64,000 nt of DNA from Steromphala cineraria (lineage: Eukaryota > Mollusca > Gastropoda > Trochida > Trochidae), in NCBI GenBank assembly GCA_916613615.1, contig OU744725.1, positions 64,674,575 through 64,738,574 on the forward strand, in the 5' to 3' direction. The notes under the pieces are model-generated. The model saw nothing but the letters and a program-made list of their open reading frames with translations, searched no databases and was not told the origin of the DNA. Both the position numbers and the translations under genes were made by a program. Of the stretch, positions 39,064 through 52,307 are shown piece after piece; the stretch's first letter is position 1; each line of letters starts with the position of its first letter.

Positions 39064-41325
39064 GTGCCGGTTTTCGCTAATTTGGGCGTAATCGCACTTA
39101 TTCAAGCCTCGTAACCCTCAACGCGCAAGAATTCCAAGTCATCAAAGTCACCAAAAGTAGGGTTGTGATATATCAAAATGTAGCTGAGATCATTTCGAAC
39201 GACATAAGTTGGTCCAAAAATTCCAAAAAAGCTACGGTTTTCCCAATATTTGATGAAATCGCTTAATCAAGGGGCATAACTCTTACCCACTAAAATTTTC
39301 AAAGTTGCAAAAATAGGGTTGTGACCCATCTAATTGCTCCTGGGACCATCACGAAGAACTTTTATCCATTTCCGAAGACCAAAAAAGTGCCGGTTTTCGC
39401 TAATTTGGGCGTAATCGCACTTATTCAAGCCTCGTAACCCTCAACGCGCAAGAATTCCAAGTCATCAAAGTCACCAAAAGTAGGGTTGTGATATATCAAA
39501 ATGTAGCTGAGATCATTTCGAACGACATAAGTTGGTCCAAAAATTCCAAAAAAGCGACGGTTTTCCCAATATTTGATGAAATCGCTTAATCAAGGGGCAT
39601 AACTCTTACCCACTAAAATTTTCAAAGTTGCAAAAATAGGGTTGTGAGCCATCTAATTGCTCCTGGGACCATCACGAAGAACTTTTATCCATTTCCGAAG
39701 ACCAAAAAAGTGCCGGTTTTCGCTAATTTGGGCGTAATCGCACTTATTCAAGCCTCGTAACCCTCAACGCGCAAGAATTCCAAGTCATCAAAATCACCAA
39801 AAGTAGGTTTGTGATATATCAAAATGTAGCTGAGATCATTTCGAACGACATAAGTTGGTCCAAAAATTCCAAAAAAGCGACGGTTTTCCCAATATTTGAT
39901 GAAATCGCTTAATCAAGGGGCATAACTCTTACCCACTAAAATTTTCAAAGTTGCAAAAATAGGGTTGTGACCCATCTAATTGCTCCTGGGACCATCACAA
40001 AGAACTTTTATCCATTTCCGAAGACCAAAAAAGTGCCGGTTTTCGCTAATTTGGGCGTAATCGCACTTATTCAAGCCTCGTAACCCTCAACGCGCAAGAA
40101 TTCCAAGTCATCAAAGTCACCAAAAGTAGGGTTGTGATATATCAAAATGTAGCTGAGATCATTTCGAACGACATAAGTTGGTCCAAAAATTCCAAAAAAG
40201 CGACGGTTTTCCCAATATTTGATGAAATCGCTTAATCAAGGGGCATAACTCTTACCCACTAAAATTTTCAAAGTTGCAAAAATAGGGTTGTGACCCATCT
40301 AATTGCTCCTGGGACCATCACGAAGAACTTTTATCCATTTCCGAAGACCAAAAAAGTGCCGGTTTTCGCTAATTTGGGCGTAATCGCACTTATTCAAGCC
40401 TCGTAACCCTCAACGCTCAAGAATTCCAAGTCATCAAAGTCACCAAAAGTAGGGTTGTGATATATCAAAATGTAGCTGAGATCATTTCGAACGACATAAG
40501 TTGCTCCAAAAATTCCAAAAAAGCGACGGTTTTCCCAATATTTGATGAAATCGCTTAATCAAGGGGCATAACTCTTACCCACTAAAATTTTCAAAGTTGC
40601 AAAAATAGGGTTGTGACCCATCTAATTGCTCCTGGGACCATCACGAAGAACTTTTATCCATTTCCGAAGACCAAAAAAGTGCCGGGTTTTCGCTAATTTG
40701 GGCGTAATCGCACTTATTCAAGCCTCGTAACCCTCAACGCGCAAGAATTCCAAGTCATCAAAGTCACCAAAAGTAGGGTTGTGATATATCAAAATGTAGC
40801 TGAGATCATTTCGAACGACATAAGTTGGTCCAAAAATTCCAAAAAAGCGACGGTTTTCCCAATATTTGATGAAATCGCTTAATCAAGGGGCATAACTCTT
40901 TCCCACTAAAATTTTCAAAGTTGCAAAAATAGGGTTGTGACCCATCTAATTGCTCCTGGGACCATCACGAAGAACTTTTATCCATTTCCGAAGACCAAAA
41001 AAGTGCCGGTTTTCGCTAATTTGGGCGTAATCGCACTTATTCAAGCCTCGTAACCCTCAACGCGCAAGAATTCCAAGTCATCAAAGTCACCAAAAGTAGG
41101 GTTGTGATATATCAAAATGTAGCTGAGATCATTTCGAACGACATAAGTTGGTCCAAAAATTCCAAAAAAGCGACGGTTTTCCCAATATTTGATGAAATCG
41201 CTTAATCAAGGGGCATAACTCTTACCCACTAAAATTTTCAAAGTTGCAAAAATAGGGTTGTGACCCATCTAATTGCTCCTGGGACCATCACAAAGAACTT
41301 TTATCCATTTCCGAAGACCAAAAAA
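39064..41325 (+). repeat. Monomers M122-M128, scattered private variants
   Basis: Seven ordinary monomers with mostly singleton changes: GCTACGG at 39233, GTGAGCC at 39648, AAATCACC at 39793 with GTAGGTTTG at 39808, a CpG change near 40417, GTTGCTCC near 40504, an inserted G near 40686 (M127), and CTTTCCC near 40901. GTGAGCC reappears in the 4-mer blocks to the right. No period is evident. Confidence 0.7.
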
Positions 41326-44300
41326 GTGCCGGTTTTCGCTAATTTGGGCGTAATCGCATTTATTCAAGCCTCGTAACCCTCAACGCGCAAGAATTCCAAG
41401 TCATCAAAGTCACCAAAAGTAGGGTTGTGATATATCAAAATGTAGCTGAGATCATTTCGAACGACATAAGTTGGTCCAAAAATTCCAAAAAAGCGACGGT
41501 TTTCCCAATATTTGATGAAATCGCTTAATCAAGGGGCATAACTCTTACCCACTAAAATTTTCAAAGTTGCAAAAATATGGTTGTGACCCATCTAATTGCT
41601 CCTGGGACCATCACGAAGAACATTTATCCATTTCCGAAGACCAAAAAAGTGCCGGTTTTCGCTAATTTGGGCGTAATCGCACTTATTCAAGCCTCGTAAC
41701 CCTCAACGCGCAAGAATTCCAAGTCATCAAAGTCACCAAAAGTAGGGTTGTGATATATCAAAATGTAGCTGAGATCATTTCGAACGACATAAGTTGGTCC
41801 AAAAATTCCAAAAAAGCGACGGTTTTCCCAATATTTGATGAAATCGCTTAATCAAGGGGCATAACTCTTACCCACTAAAATTTTCAAAGTTGCAAAAATA
41901 GGGTTGTGACCCATCTAATTGCTCCTGGGACCATCACGAAGAACTTTTATCCATTTCCGAAGACCAAAAAAGTGCCGGTTTTCGCTAATTTGGGCGTAAT
42001 CGCACTTATTCAAGCCTCGTAACCCTCAACGCGCAAGAATTCCAAGTCATCAAAGTCACCAAAAGTAGGGTTGTGATATATCAAAATGTAGCTGAGATCA
42101 TTTCGAACGACATAAGTTGGTCCAAAAATTCCAAAAAAGCGACGGTTTTCCCAATATTTGATGAAATCGCTTAATCAAGGGGCATAACTCTTACCCACTA
42201 AAATTTTCAAAGTTGCAAAAATAGGGTTGTGACCCATCTAATTGCTCCTGGGACCATCACAAAGAACTTTTATCCATTTCCGAAGACCAAAAAAGTGCCG
42301 GTTTTCGCTAATTTGGGCGTAATCGCACTTATTCAAGCCTCGTAACCCTCAACGCGCAAGAATTCCAAGTCATCAAAGTCACCAAAAGTAGGGTTGTGAT
42401 ATATCAAAATGTAGCTGAGATCATTTCGAACGACATAAGTTGGTCCAAAAATTCCAAAAAAGCGACGGTTTTCCCAATATTTGATGAAATCGCTTAATCA
42501 AGGGGCATAACTCTTACCCACTAAAATTTTCAAAGTTGCAAAAATAGGGTTGTGACCCATCTAATTGCTCCTGGGACCATCACAAAGAACTTTTATCCAT
42601 TTCCGAAGACCAAAAAAGTGCCGGTTTTCGCTAATTTGGGCGTAATCGCACTTATTCAAGCCTCGTAACCCTCAACGCGCAAGAATTCCAAGTCATCAAA
42701 GTCACCAAAAGTAGGGTTGTGATATATCAAAATGTAGCTGAGATCATTTCGAACGACATAAGTTGGTCCAAAAATTCCAAAAAAGCGACGGTTTTCCCAA
42801 TATTTGATGAAATCGCTTAATCAAGGGGCATAACTCTTACCCACTAAAATTTTCAAAGTTGCAAAAATATGGTTGTGACCCATCTAATTGCTCCTGGGAC
42901 CATCACGAAGAACATTTATCCATTTCCGAAGACCAAAAAAGTGCCGGTTTTCGCTAATTTGGGCGTAATCGCACTTATTCAAGCCTCGTAACCCTCAACG
43001 CGCAAGAATTCCAAGTCATCAAAGTCACCAAAAGTAGGGTTGTGATATATCAAAATGTAGCTGAGATCATTTCGAACGACATAAGTTGGTCCAAAAATTC
43101 CAAAAAAGCGACGGTTTTCCCAATATTTGATGAAATCGCTTAATCAAGGGGCATAACTCTTACCCACTAAAATTTTCAAAGTTGCAAAAATAGGGTTGTG
43201 ACCCATCTAATTGCTCCTGGGACCATCACGAAGAACTTTTATCCATTTCCGAAGACCAAAAAAGTGCCGGTTTTCGCTAATTTGGGCGTAATCGCACTTA
43301 TTCAAGCCTCGTAACCCTGAACTCGCAAGAATTCCAAGTCATCATAGTCACCAAAAGTAGGGTTGTGATATATCAAAATGTAGCTGAGATCATTTCGAAC
43401 GACATAAGTTGGTCCAAAAATTCCAAAAAAGCGACGGTTTTCCCAATATTTGATGAAATCGCTTAATCAAGGGGCATAACTCTTACCCACTAAAATTTTC
43501 AAAGTTGCAAAAATAGGGTTGTGAGCCATCTAATTGCTCCTGGGACCATCACGAAGAACTTTTATCCATTTCCGAAGACCAAAAAAGTGCCGGTTTTCGC
43601 TAATTTGGGCGTAATCGCACTTATTCAAGCCTCGTAACCCTCAACGCGCAAGAATTCCAAGTCATCAAAGTCACCAAAAGTAGGGTTGTGATATATCAAA
43701 ATGTAGCTGAGATCATTTCGAACGACATAAGTTGGTCCAAAAATTCCAAAAAAGCGACGGTTTTCCCAATATTTGATGAAATCGCTTAATCAAGGGGCAT
43801 AACTCTTACCCACTAAAATTTTCAAAGTTGCAAAAATAGGGTTGTGACCCATCTAATTGCTCCTAGGACCATCACGAAGAACTTTTATCCATTTCCGAAG
43901 ACCAAAAAAGTGCCGGTTTTCGCTAATTTGGGCGTAATCGCACTTATTCAAGCCTCGTAACCCTCAACGCGCAAGAATTCCAAGTCATCAAAGTCACCAA
44001 AAGTAGGGTTGTGATATATCAAAATGTAGCTGAGATCATTTCGAACGACATAAGTTGGTCCAAAAATTCCAAAAAAGCGACGGTTTTCCCAATATTTGAT
44101 GAAATCGCTTAATCAAGGGGCATAACTCTTACCCACTAAAATTTTCAAAGTTGCAAAAATATGGTTGTGACCCATCTAATTGCTCCTGGGACCATCACGA
44201 AGAACATTTATCCATTTCCGAAGACCAAAATAGTGCCGGTTTTCGCTAATTTGGGCGTAATCGCACTTATTCAAGCCTCGTAACCCTCAACGCGCAAGAA

Positions 44301-44878
44301 TTCCAAGTCATCAAAGTCACCAAAAGTAGGGTTGTGATATATCAAAATGTAGCTGAGATCATTTCGAACGACATAAGTTGGTCCAAAAATTCCAAAAAAG
44401 CGACGGTTTTCCCAATATTTGATGAAATCGCTTAATCAAGGGGCATAACTCTTACCCACTAAAATTTTCAAAGTTGCAAAAATAGGGTTGTGACCCATCT
44501 AATTGCTCCTGGGACCATCACGAAGAACTTTTATCCATTTCCGAAGACCAAAAAAGTGCCGGTTTTCGCTAATTTGGGCGTAATCGCACTTATTCAAGCC
44601 TCGTAACCCTGAACTCGCAAGAATTCCAAGTCATCATAGTCACCAAAAGTAGGGTTGTGATATATCAAAATGTAGCTGAGATCATTTCGAACGACATAAG
44701 TTGGTCCAAAAATTCCAAAAAAGCGACGGTTTTCCCAATATTTGATGAAATCGCTTAATCAAGGGGCATAACTCTTACCCACTAAAATTTTCAAAGTTGC
44801 AAAAATAGGGTTGTGACCCATCTAATTGCTCCTGGGACCATCACGAAGAACTTTTATCCATTTCCGAAGACCAAAAAA
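41326..44878 (+). repeat. 4-mer HOR of 1292 bp, left block (M129-M139)
   Basis: Two marker series, each with period four, run out of phase by two monomers. AAATATGG at 41578, 42870 and 44162 (M129, M133, M137) is paired with GAACATTTATCC in the same monomers. CCTGAACTCG at 43319 and 44611 (M135, M139) is paired with TCATCATAGTC. GTGAGCC at 43525 lies in M135. The T after GTGCC-side A-tract near 44231 is private. The unit is 1292 bp. Confidence 0.88.
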
Positions 44879-45524
44879 GTGCCGGTTTTCGCTAATTTGG
44901 GCGTAATCGCACTTATTCAAGCCTCGTAACCCTCAACGCGCAAGAATTCCAAGTCATCAAAGTCACCAAAAGTAGGGTTGTGATATATCAAAATGTAGCT
45001 GAGATCATTTCGAACGACATAAGTTGGTCCAAAAATTCCAAAAAAGCGACGGTTTTCCCAATATTTGATGAAATCGCTTAATCAAGGGGCATAACTCTTA
45101 CCCACTAAAATTTTCAAAGTTGCAAAAATAGGGTTGTGACCCATCTAATTGCTCCTGGGACCATCACGAAGAACTTTTATCCATTTCCGAAGACCAAAAA
45201 AGTGCCGGTTTTTGCTAATTTGGGCGTAATCGCACTTATTCAAGCCTCGTAACCCTCAACGCGCAAGAATTCCAAGTCATCAAAGTCACCAAAAGTAGGG
45301 TTGTGATATATCAAAATGTAGCTGAGATCATTTCGAACGACATAAGTTGGTCCAAAAATTCCAAAAAAGCAACGGTTTTCCCAATATTTGATGAAATCGC
45401 TTAATCAAGGGGCATAACTCTTACCCACTAAAATTTTCAAAGTTGCAAAAATAGGGTTGTAACCCATCTAATTGCTCCTGGGACCATCACGAAGAACTTT
45501 TATCCATTTCCGAAGACCAAAAAA
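44879..45524 (+). repeat. Monomers M140-M141, M141 a recurrent haplotype
   Basis: M141 (45202-45524) carries three linked changes: TTTGCTAAT at 45213, GCAACGG at 45371 and GTAACCC at 45461. The same three occur together in M160 (51350, 51508, 51598), exactly 6137 bp or 19 monomers away. M140 is ordinary. Confidence 0.85.
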
Positions 45525-47462
45525 GTGCCGGTTTTCGCTAATTTGGGCGTAATCGCACTTATTCAAGCCTCGTAACCCTCAACACGCAAGAATTCCAAGT
45601 CATCAAAGTCACCAAAAGTAGGGTTGTGATATATCAAAATGTAGCTGAGATCATTTCGAACGACATAAGTTGGTCCAAAAATTCCAAAAAAGCGACGGTT
45701 TTCCCAATATTTGATGAAATCGCTTAATCAAGGGGCATAACTCTTACCCACTAAAATTTTCAAAGTTGCAAAAATATGGTTGTGACCCATCTAATTGCTC
45801 CTGGGACCATCACGAAGAACATTTATCCATTTCCGAAGACCAAAAAAGTGCCGGTTTTCGCTAATTTGGGCGTAATCGCACTTATTCAAGCCTCGTAACC
45901 CTCAACGCGCAAGAATTCCAAGTCATCAAAGTCACCAAAAGTAGGGTTGTGATATATCAAAATGTAGCTGAGATCATTTCGAACGACATAAGTTGGTCCA
46001 AAAATTCCAAAAAAGCGACGGTTTTCCCAATATTTGATGAAATTGCTTAATCAAGGGGCATAACTCTTACCCACTAAAATTTTCAAAGTTGCAAAAATAG
46101 GGTTGTGACCCATCTAATTGCTCCTGGGACCATCACGAAGAACTTTTATCCATTTCCGAAGACCAAAAAAGTGCCGGTTTTCGCTAATTTGGGCGTAATC
46201 GCACTTATTCAAGCCTCGTAACCCTCAACGCGCAAGAATTCCAAGTCATCAAAGTCACCAAAAGTAGGGTTGTGATATATCAAAATGTAGCTGAGATCAT
46301 TTCGAACGACATAAGTTGGTCCAAAAATTCCAAAAAAGCGACGGTTTTCCCAATATTTGATGAAATCGCTTAATCAAGGGGCATAACTCTTACCCACTAA
46401 AATTTTCAAAGTTGCAAAAATAGGGTTGTGACCCATCTAATTGCTCCTGGGACCATCACAAAGAACTTTTATCCATTTCCGAAGACCAAAAAAGTGCCGG
46501 TTTTCGCTAATTTGGGCGTAATCGCACTTATTCAAGCCTCGTAACCCTCAACGCGCAAGAATTCCAAGTCATCAAAGTCACCAAAAGTAGGGTTGTGATA
46601 TATCAAAATGTAGCTGAGATCATTTCGAACGACATAAGTTGGTCCAAAAATTCCAAAAAAGCGACGGTTTTCCCAATATTTGATGAAATCGCTTAATCAA
46701 GGGGCATAACTCTTACCCACTAAAATTTTCAAAGTTGCAAAAATATGGTTGTAACCCATCTAATTGCTCCTGGGACCATCACGAAGAACTTTTATCCATT
46801 TCCGAAGACCAAAAAAGTGCCGGTTTTCGCTAATTTGGGCGTAATCGCACTTATTCAAGCCTCGTAACCCTCAACGCGCAAGAATTCCAAGTCATCAAAG
46901 TCACCAAAAGTAGGGTTGTGATATATCAAAATGTAGCTGAGATCATTTCGAACGACATAAGTTGGTCCAAAAATTCCAAAAAAGCGACGGTTTTCCCAAT
47001 ATTTGATGAAATTGCTTAATCAAGGGGCATAACTCTTACCCACTAAAATTTTCAAAGTTGCAAAAATAGGGTTGTGACCCATCTAATTGCTCCTGGGACC
47101 ATCACGAAGAACTTTTATCCATTTCCGAAGACCAAAAAAGTGCCGGTTTTCGCTAATTTGGGCGTAATCGCACTTATTCAAGCCTCGTAACCCTCAACGC
47201 GCAAGAATTCCAAGTCATCAAAGTCACCAAAAGTAGGGTTGTGATATATCAAAATGTAGCTGAGATCATTTCGAACGACATAAGTTGGTCCAAAAATTCC
47301 AAAAAAGCGACGGTTTTCCCAATATTTGATGAAATCGCTTAATCAAGGGGCATAACTCTTACCCACTAAAATTTTCAAAGTTGCAAAAATAGGGTTGTGA
47401 CCCATCTAATTGCTCCTGGGACCATCACAAAGAACTTTTATCCATTTCCGAAGACCAAAAAA
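45525..47462 (+). repeat. 3-mer HOR, two units (M142-M144, M145-M147), splitting the 4-mer array
   Basis: Markers repeat 969 bp apart: AAATATGG at 45777 and 46746 (and 47715 in M148), AATTGCTT at 46044 and 47013, CACAAAG at 46460 and 47429. Units are 45525-46493 and 46494-47462. M142 also has a CACACG-type A at 45584, while M145 has GTAACCC near 46753 and lacks the GAACATTTATCC change. The block separates the two runs of the 4-mer HOR. Confidence 0.85.
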
Positions 47463-50400
47463 GTGCCGGTTTTCGCTAATTTGGGCGTAATCGCACTTAT
47501 TCAAGCCTCGTAACCCTCAACGCGCAAGAATTCCAAGTCATCAAAGTCACCAAAAGTAGGGTTGTGATATATCAAAATGTAGCTGAGATCATTTCGAACG
47601 ACATAAGTTGGTCCAAAAATTCCAAAAAAGCGACGGTTTTCCCAATATTTGATGAAATCGCTTAATCAAGGGGCATAACTCTTACCCACTAAAATTTTCA
47701 AAGTTGCAAAAATATGGTTGTGACCCATCTAATTGCTCCTGGGACCATCACGAAGAACATTTATCCATTTCCGAAGACCAAAAAAGTGCCGGTTTTCGCT
47801 AATTTGGGCGTAATCGCACTTATTCAAGCCTCGTAACCCTCAACGCGCAAGAATTCCAAGTCATCAAAGTCACCAAAAGTAGGGTTGTGATATATCAAAA
47901 TGTAGCTGAGATCATTTCGAACGACATAAGTTGGTCCAAAAATTCCAAAAAAGCGACGGTTTTCCCAATATTTGATGAAATCGCTTAATCAAGGGGCATA
48001 ACTCTTACCCACTAAAATTTTCAAAGTTGCAAAAATAGGGTTGTGACCCATCTAATTGCTCCTGGGACCATCACGAAGAACTTTTATCCATTTCCGAAGA
48101 CCAAAAAAGTGCCGGTTTTCGCTAATTTGGGCGTAATCGCACTTATTCAAGCCTCGTAACCCTGAACTCGCAAGAATTCCAAGTCATCATAGTCACCAAA
48201 AGTAGGGTTGTGATATATCAAAATGTAGCTGAGATCATTTCGAACGACATAAGTTGGTCCAAAAATTCCAAAAAAGCGACGGTTTTCCCAATATTTGATG
48301 AAATCGCTTAATCAAGGGGCATAACTCTTACCCACTAAAATTTTCAAAGTTGCAAAAATAGGGTTGTGAGCCATCTAATTGCTCCTGGGACCATCACGAA
48401 GAACTTTTATCCATTTCCGAAGACCAAAAAAGTGCCGGTTTTCGCTAATTTGGGCGTAATCGCACTTATTCAAGCCTCGTAACCCTCAACGCGCAAGAAT
48501 TCCAAGTCATCATAGTCACCAAAAGTAGGGTTGTGATATATCAAAATGTAGCTGAGATCATTTCGAACGACATAAGTTGGTCCAAAAATTCCAAAAAAGC
48601 GACGGTTTTCCCAATATTTGATGAAATCGCTTAATCAAGGGGCATAACTCTTACCCACTAAAATTTTCAAAGTTGCAAAAATAGGGTTGTGACCCATCTA
48701 ATTGCTCCTGGGACCATCACGAAGAACTTTTATCCATTTCCGAAGACCAAAAAAGTGCCGGTTTTCGCTAATTTGGGCGTAATCGCACTTATTCAAGCCT
48801 CGTAACCCTCAACGCGCAAGAATTCCAAGTCATCAAAGTCACCAAAAGTAGGGTTGTGATATATCAAAATGTAGCTGAGATCATTTCGAACGACATAAGT
48901 TGGTCCAAAAATTCCAAAAAAGCGACGGTTTTCCCAATATTTGATGAAATCGCTTAATCAAGGGGCATAACTCTTACCCACTAAAATTTTCAAAGTTGCA
49001 AAAATATGGTTGTGACCCATCTAATTGCTCCTGGGACCATCACGAAGAACATTTATCCATTTCCGAAGACCAAAAAAGTGCCGGTTTTCGCTAATTTGGG
49101 CGTAATCGCACTTATTCAAGCCTCGTAACCCTCAACGCGCAAGAATTCCAAGTCATCAAAGTCACCAAAAGTAGGGTTGTGATATATCAAAATGTAGCTG
49201 AGATCATTTCGAACGACATAAGTTGGTCCAAAAATTCCAAAAAAGCGACGGTTTTCCCAATATTTGATGAAATCGCTTAATCAAGGGGCATAACTCTTAC
49301 CCACTAAAATTTTCAAAGTTGCAAAAATAGGGTTGTGACCCATCTAATTGCTCCTGGGACCATCACGAAGAACTTTTATCCATTTCCGAAGACCAAAAAA
49401 GTGCCGGTTTTCGCTAATTTGGGCGTAATCGCACTTATTCAAGCCTCGTAACCCTGAACTCGCAAGAATTCCAAGTCATCATAGTCACCAAAAGTAGGGT
49501 TGTGATATATCAAAATGTAGCTGAGATCATTTCGAACGACATAAGTTGGTCCAAAAATTCCAAAAAAGCGACGGTTTTCCCAATATTTGATGAAATCGCT
49601 TAATCAAGGGGCATAACTCTTACCCACTAAAATTTTCAAAGTTGCAAAAATAGGGTTGTGAGCCATCTAATTGCTCCTGGGACCATCACGAAGAACTTTT
49701 ATCCATTTCCGAAGACCAAAAAAGTGCCGGTTTTCGCTAATTTGGGCGTAATCGCACTTATTCAAGCCTCGTAACCCTCAACGCGCAAGAATTCCAAGTC
49801 ATCAAAGTCACCAAAAGTAGGGTTGTGATATATCAAAATGTAGCTGAGATCATTTCGAACGACATAAGTTGGTCCAAAAATTCCAAAAAAGCGACGGTTT
49901 TCCCAATATTTGATGAAATCGCTTAATCAAGGGGCATAACTCTTACCCACTAAAATTTTCAAAGTTGCAAAAATAGGGTTGTGACCCATCTAATTGCTCC
50001 TGGGACCATCACGAAGAACTTTTATCCATTTCCGAAGACCAAAAAAGTGCCGGTTTTCGCTAATTTGGGCGTAATCGCACTTATTCAAGCCTCGTAACCC
50101 TCAACGCGCAAGAATTCCAAGTCATCAAAGTCACCAAAAGTAGGGTTGTGATATATCAAAATGTAGCTGAGATCATTTCGAACGACATAAGTTGGTCCAA
50201 AAATTCCAAAAAAGCGACGGTTTTCCCAATATTTGATGAAATCGCTTAATCAAGGGGCATAACTCTTACCCACTAAAATTTTCAAAGTTGCAAAAATAGG
50301 GTTGTGACCCATCTAATTGCTCCTGGGACCATCACGAAGAACATTTATCCATTTCCGAAGACCAAAAAAGTGCCGGTTTTCGCTAATTTGGGCGTAATCG

Positions 50401-52307
50401 CACTTATTCAAGCCTCGTAACCCTCAACGCGCAAGAATTCCAAGTCATCAAAGTCACCAAAAGTAGGGTTGTGATATATCAAAATGTAGCTGAGATCATT
50501 TCGAACGACATAAGTTGGTCCAAAAATTCCAAAAAAGCGACGGTTTTCCCAATATTTGATGAAATCGCTTAATCAAGGGGCATAACTCTTACCCACTAAA
50601 ATTTTCAAAGTTGCAAAAATAGGGTTGTGACCCATCTAATTGCTCCTGGGACCATCACGAAGAACTTTTATCCATTTCCGAAGACCAAAAAAGTGCCGGT
50701 TTTCGCTAATTTGGGCGTAATCGCACTTATTCAAGCCTCGTAACCCTGAACTCGCAAGAATTCCAAGTCATCATAGTCACCAAAAGTAGGGTTGTGATAT
50801 ATCAAAATGTAGCTGAGATCATTTCGAACGACATAAGTTGGTCCAAAAATTCCAAAAAAGCGACGGTTTTCCCAATATTTGATGAAATCGCTTAATCAAG
50901 GGGCATAACTCTTACCCACTAAAATTTTCAAAGTTGCAAAAATAGGGTTGTGACCCATCTAATTGCTCCTGGGACCATCACGAAGAACTTTTATCCATTT
51001 CCGAAGACCAAAAAAGTGCCGGTTTTCGCTAATTTGGGCGTAATCGCACTTATTCAAGCCTCGTAACCCTCAACGCGCAAGAATTCCAAGTCATCAAAGT
51101 CACCAAAAGTAGGGTTGTGATATATCAAAATGTAGCTGAGATCATTTCGAACGACATAAGTTGGTCAAAAAATTCCAAAAAAGCGACGGTTTTCCCAATA
51201 TTTGATGAAATCGCTTAATCAAGGGGCATAACTCTTACCCACTAAAATTTTCAAAGTTGCAAAAATAGGGTTGTGACCCATCTAATTGCTCCTGGGACCA
51301 TCACGAAGAACTTTTATCCATTTCCGAAGACCAAAAAAGTGCCGGTTTTTGCTAATTTGGGCGTAATCGCACTTATTCAAGCCTCGTAACCCTCAACGCG
51401 CAAGAATTCCAAGTCATCAAAGTCACCAAAAGTAGGGTTGTGATATATCAAAATGTAGCTGAGATCATTTCGAACGACATAAGTTGGTCCAAAAATTCCA
51501 AAAAAGCAACGGTTTTCCCAATATTTGATGAAATCGCTTAATCAAGGGGCATAACTCTTACCCACTAAAATTTTCAAAGTTGCAAAAATAGGGTTGTAAC
51601 CCATCTAATTGCTCCTGGGACCATCACGAAGAACTTTTATCCATTTCCGAAGACCAAAAAAGTGCCGGTTTTCGCTAATTTGGGCGTAATCGCACTTATA
51701 CAAGCCTCGTAACCCTCAACGCGCAAGAATTCCAAGTCATCAAAGTCACCAAAAGTAGGGTTGTGATATATCAAAATGTAGCTGAGATCATTTCGAACGA
51801 CATAAGTTGGTCCAAAAATTCCAAAAAAGCGACGGTTTTCCCAATATTTGATGAAATCGCTTAATCAAGGGGCATAACTCTTACCCACTAAAATTTTCAA
51901 AGTTGCAAAAATAGGGTTGTGACCCATCTAATTGCTCCTGGGACCATCACGAAGAACTTTTATCCATTTCCGAAGACCAAAAAAGTGCCGGTTTTCGCTA
52001 ATTTGGGCGTAATCGCACTTATTCAAGCCTCGTAACCCTGAACTCGCAAGAATTCCAAGTCATCATAGTCACCAAAAGTAGGGTTGTGATATATCAAAAT
52101 GTAGCTGAGATCATTTCGAACGACATAAGTTGGTCCAAAAATTCCAAAAAAGCGACGGTTTTCCCAATATTTGATGAAATCGCTTAATCAAGGGGCATAA
52201 CTCTTACCCACTAAAATTTTCAAAGTTGCAAAAGTAGGGTTGTGAGCCATCTAATTGCTCCTGGGACCATCACGAAGAACTTTTATCCATTTCCGAAGAC
52301 CAAAAAA
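47463..52307 (+). repeat. 4-mer HOR of 1292 bp, right block (M148-M162)
   Basis: The CCTGAACTCG marker repeats at 48164, 49456, 50748 and 52040 (M150, M154, M158, M162), exactly 1292 bp apart. AAATATGG is at 47715 and 49007 (M148, M152), and GAACATTTATCC is in M148, M152 and M156 (50343). GTGAGCC is at 48370, 49662 and 52246. The phase relation of the two marker series is the same as in the left block, so both descend from one 4-mer. M160 (51339-51661) is the recurrent haplotype described for M141. Confidence 0.9.
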
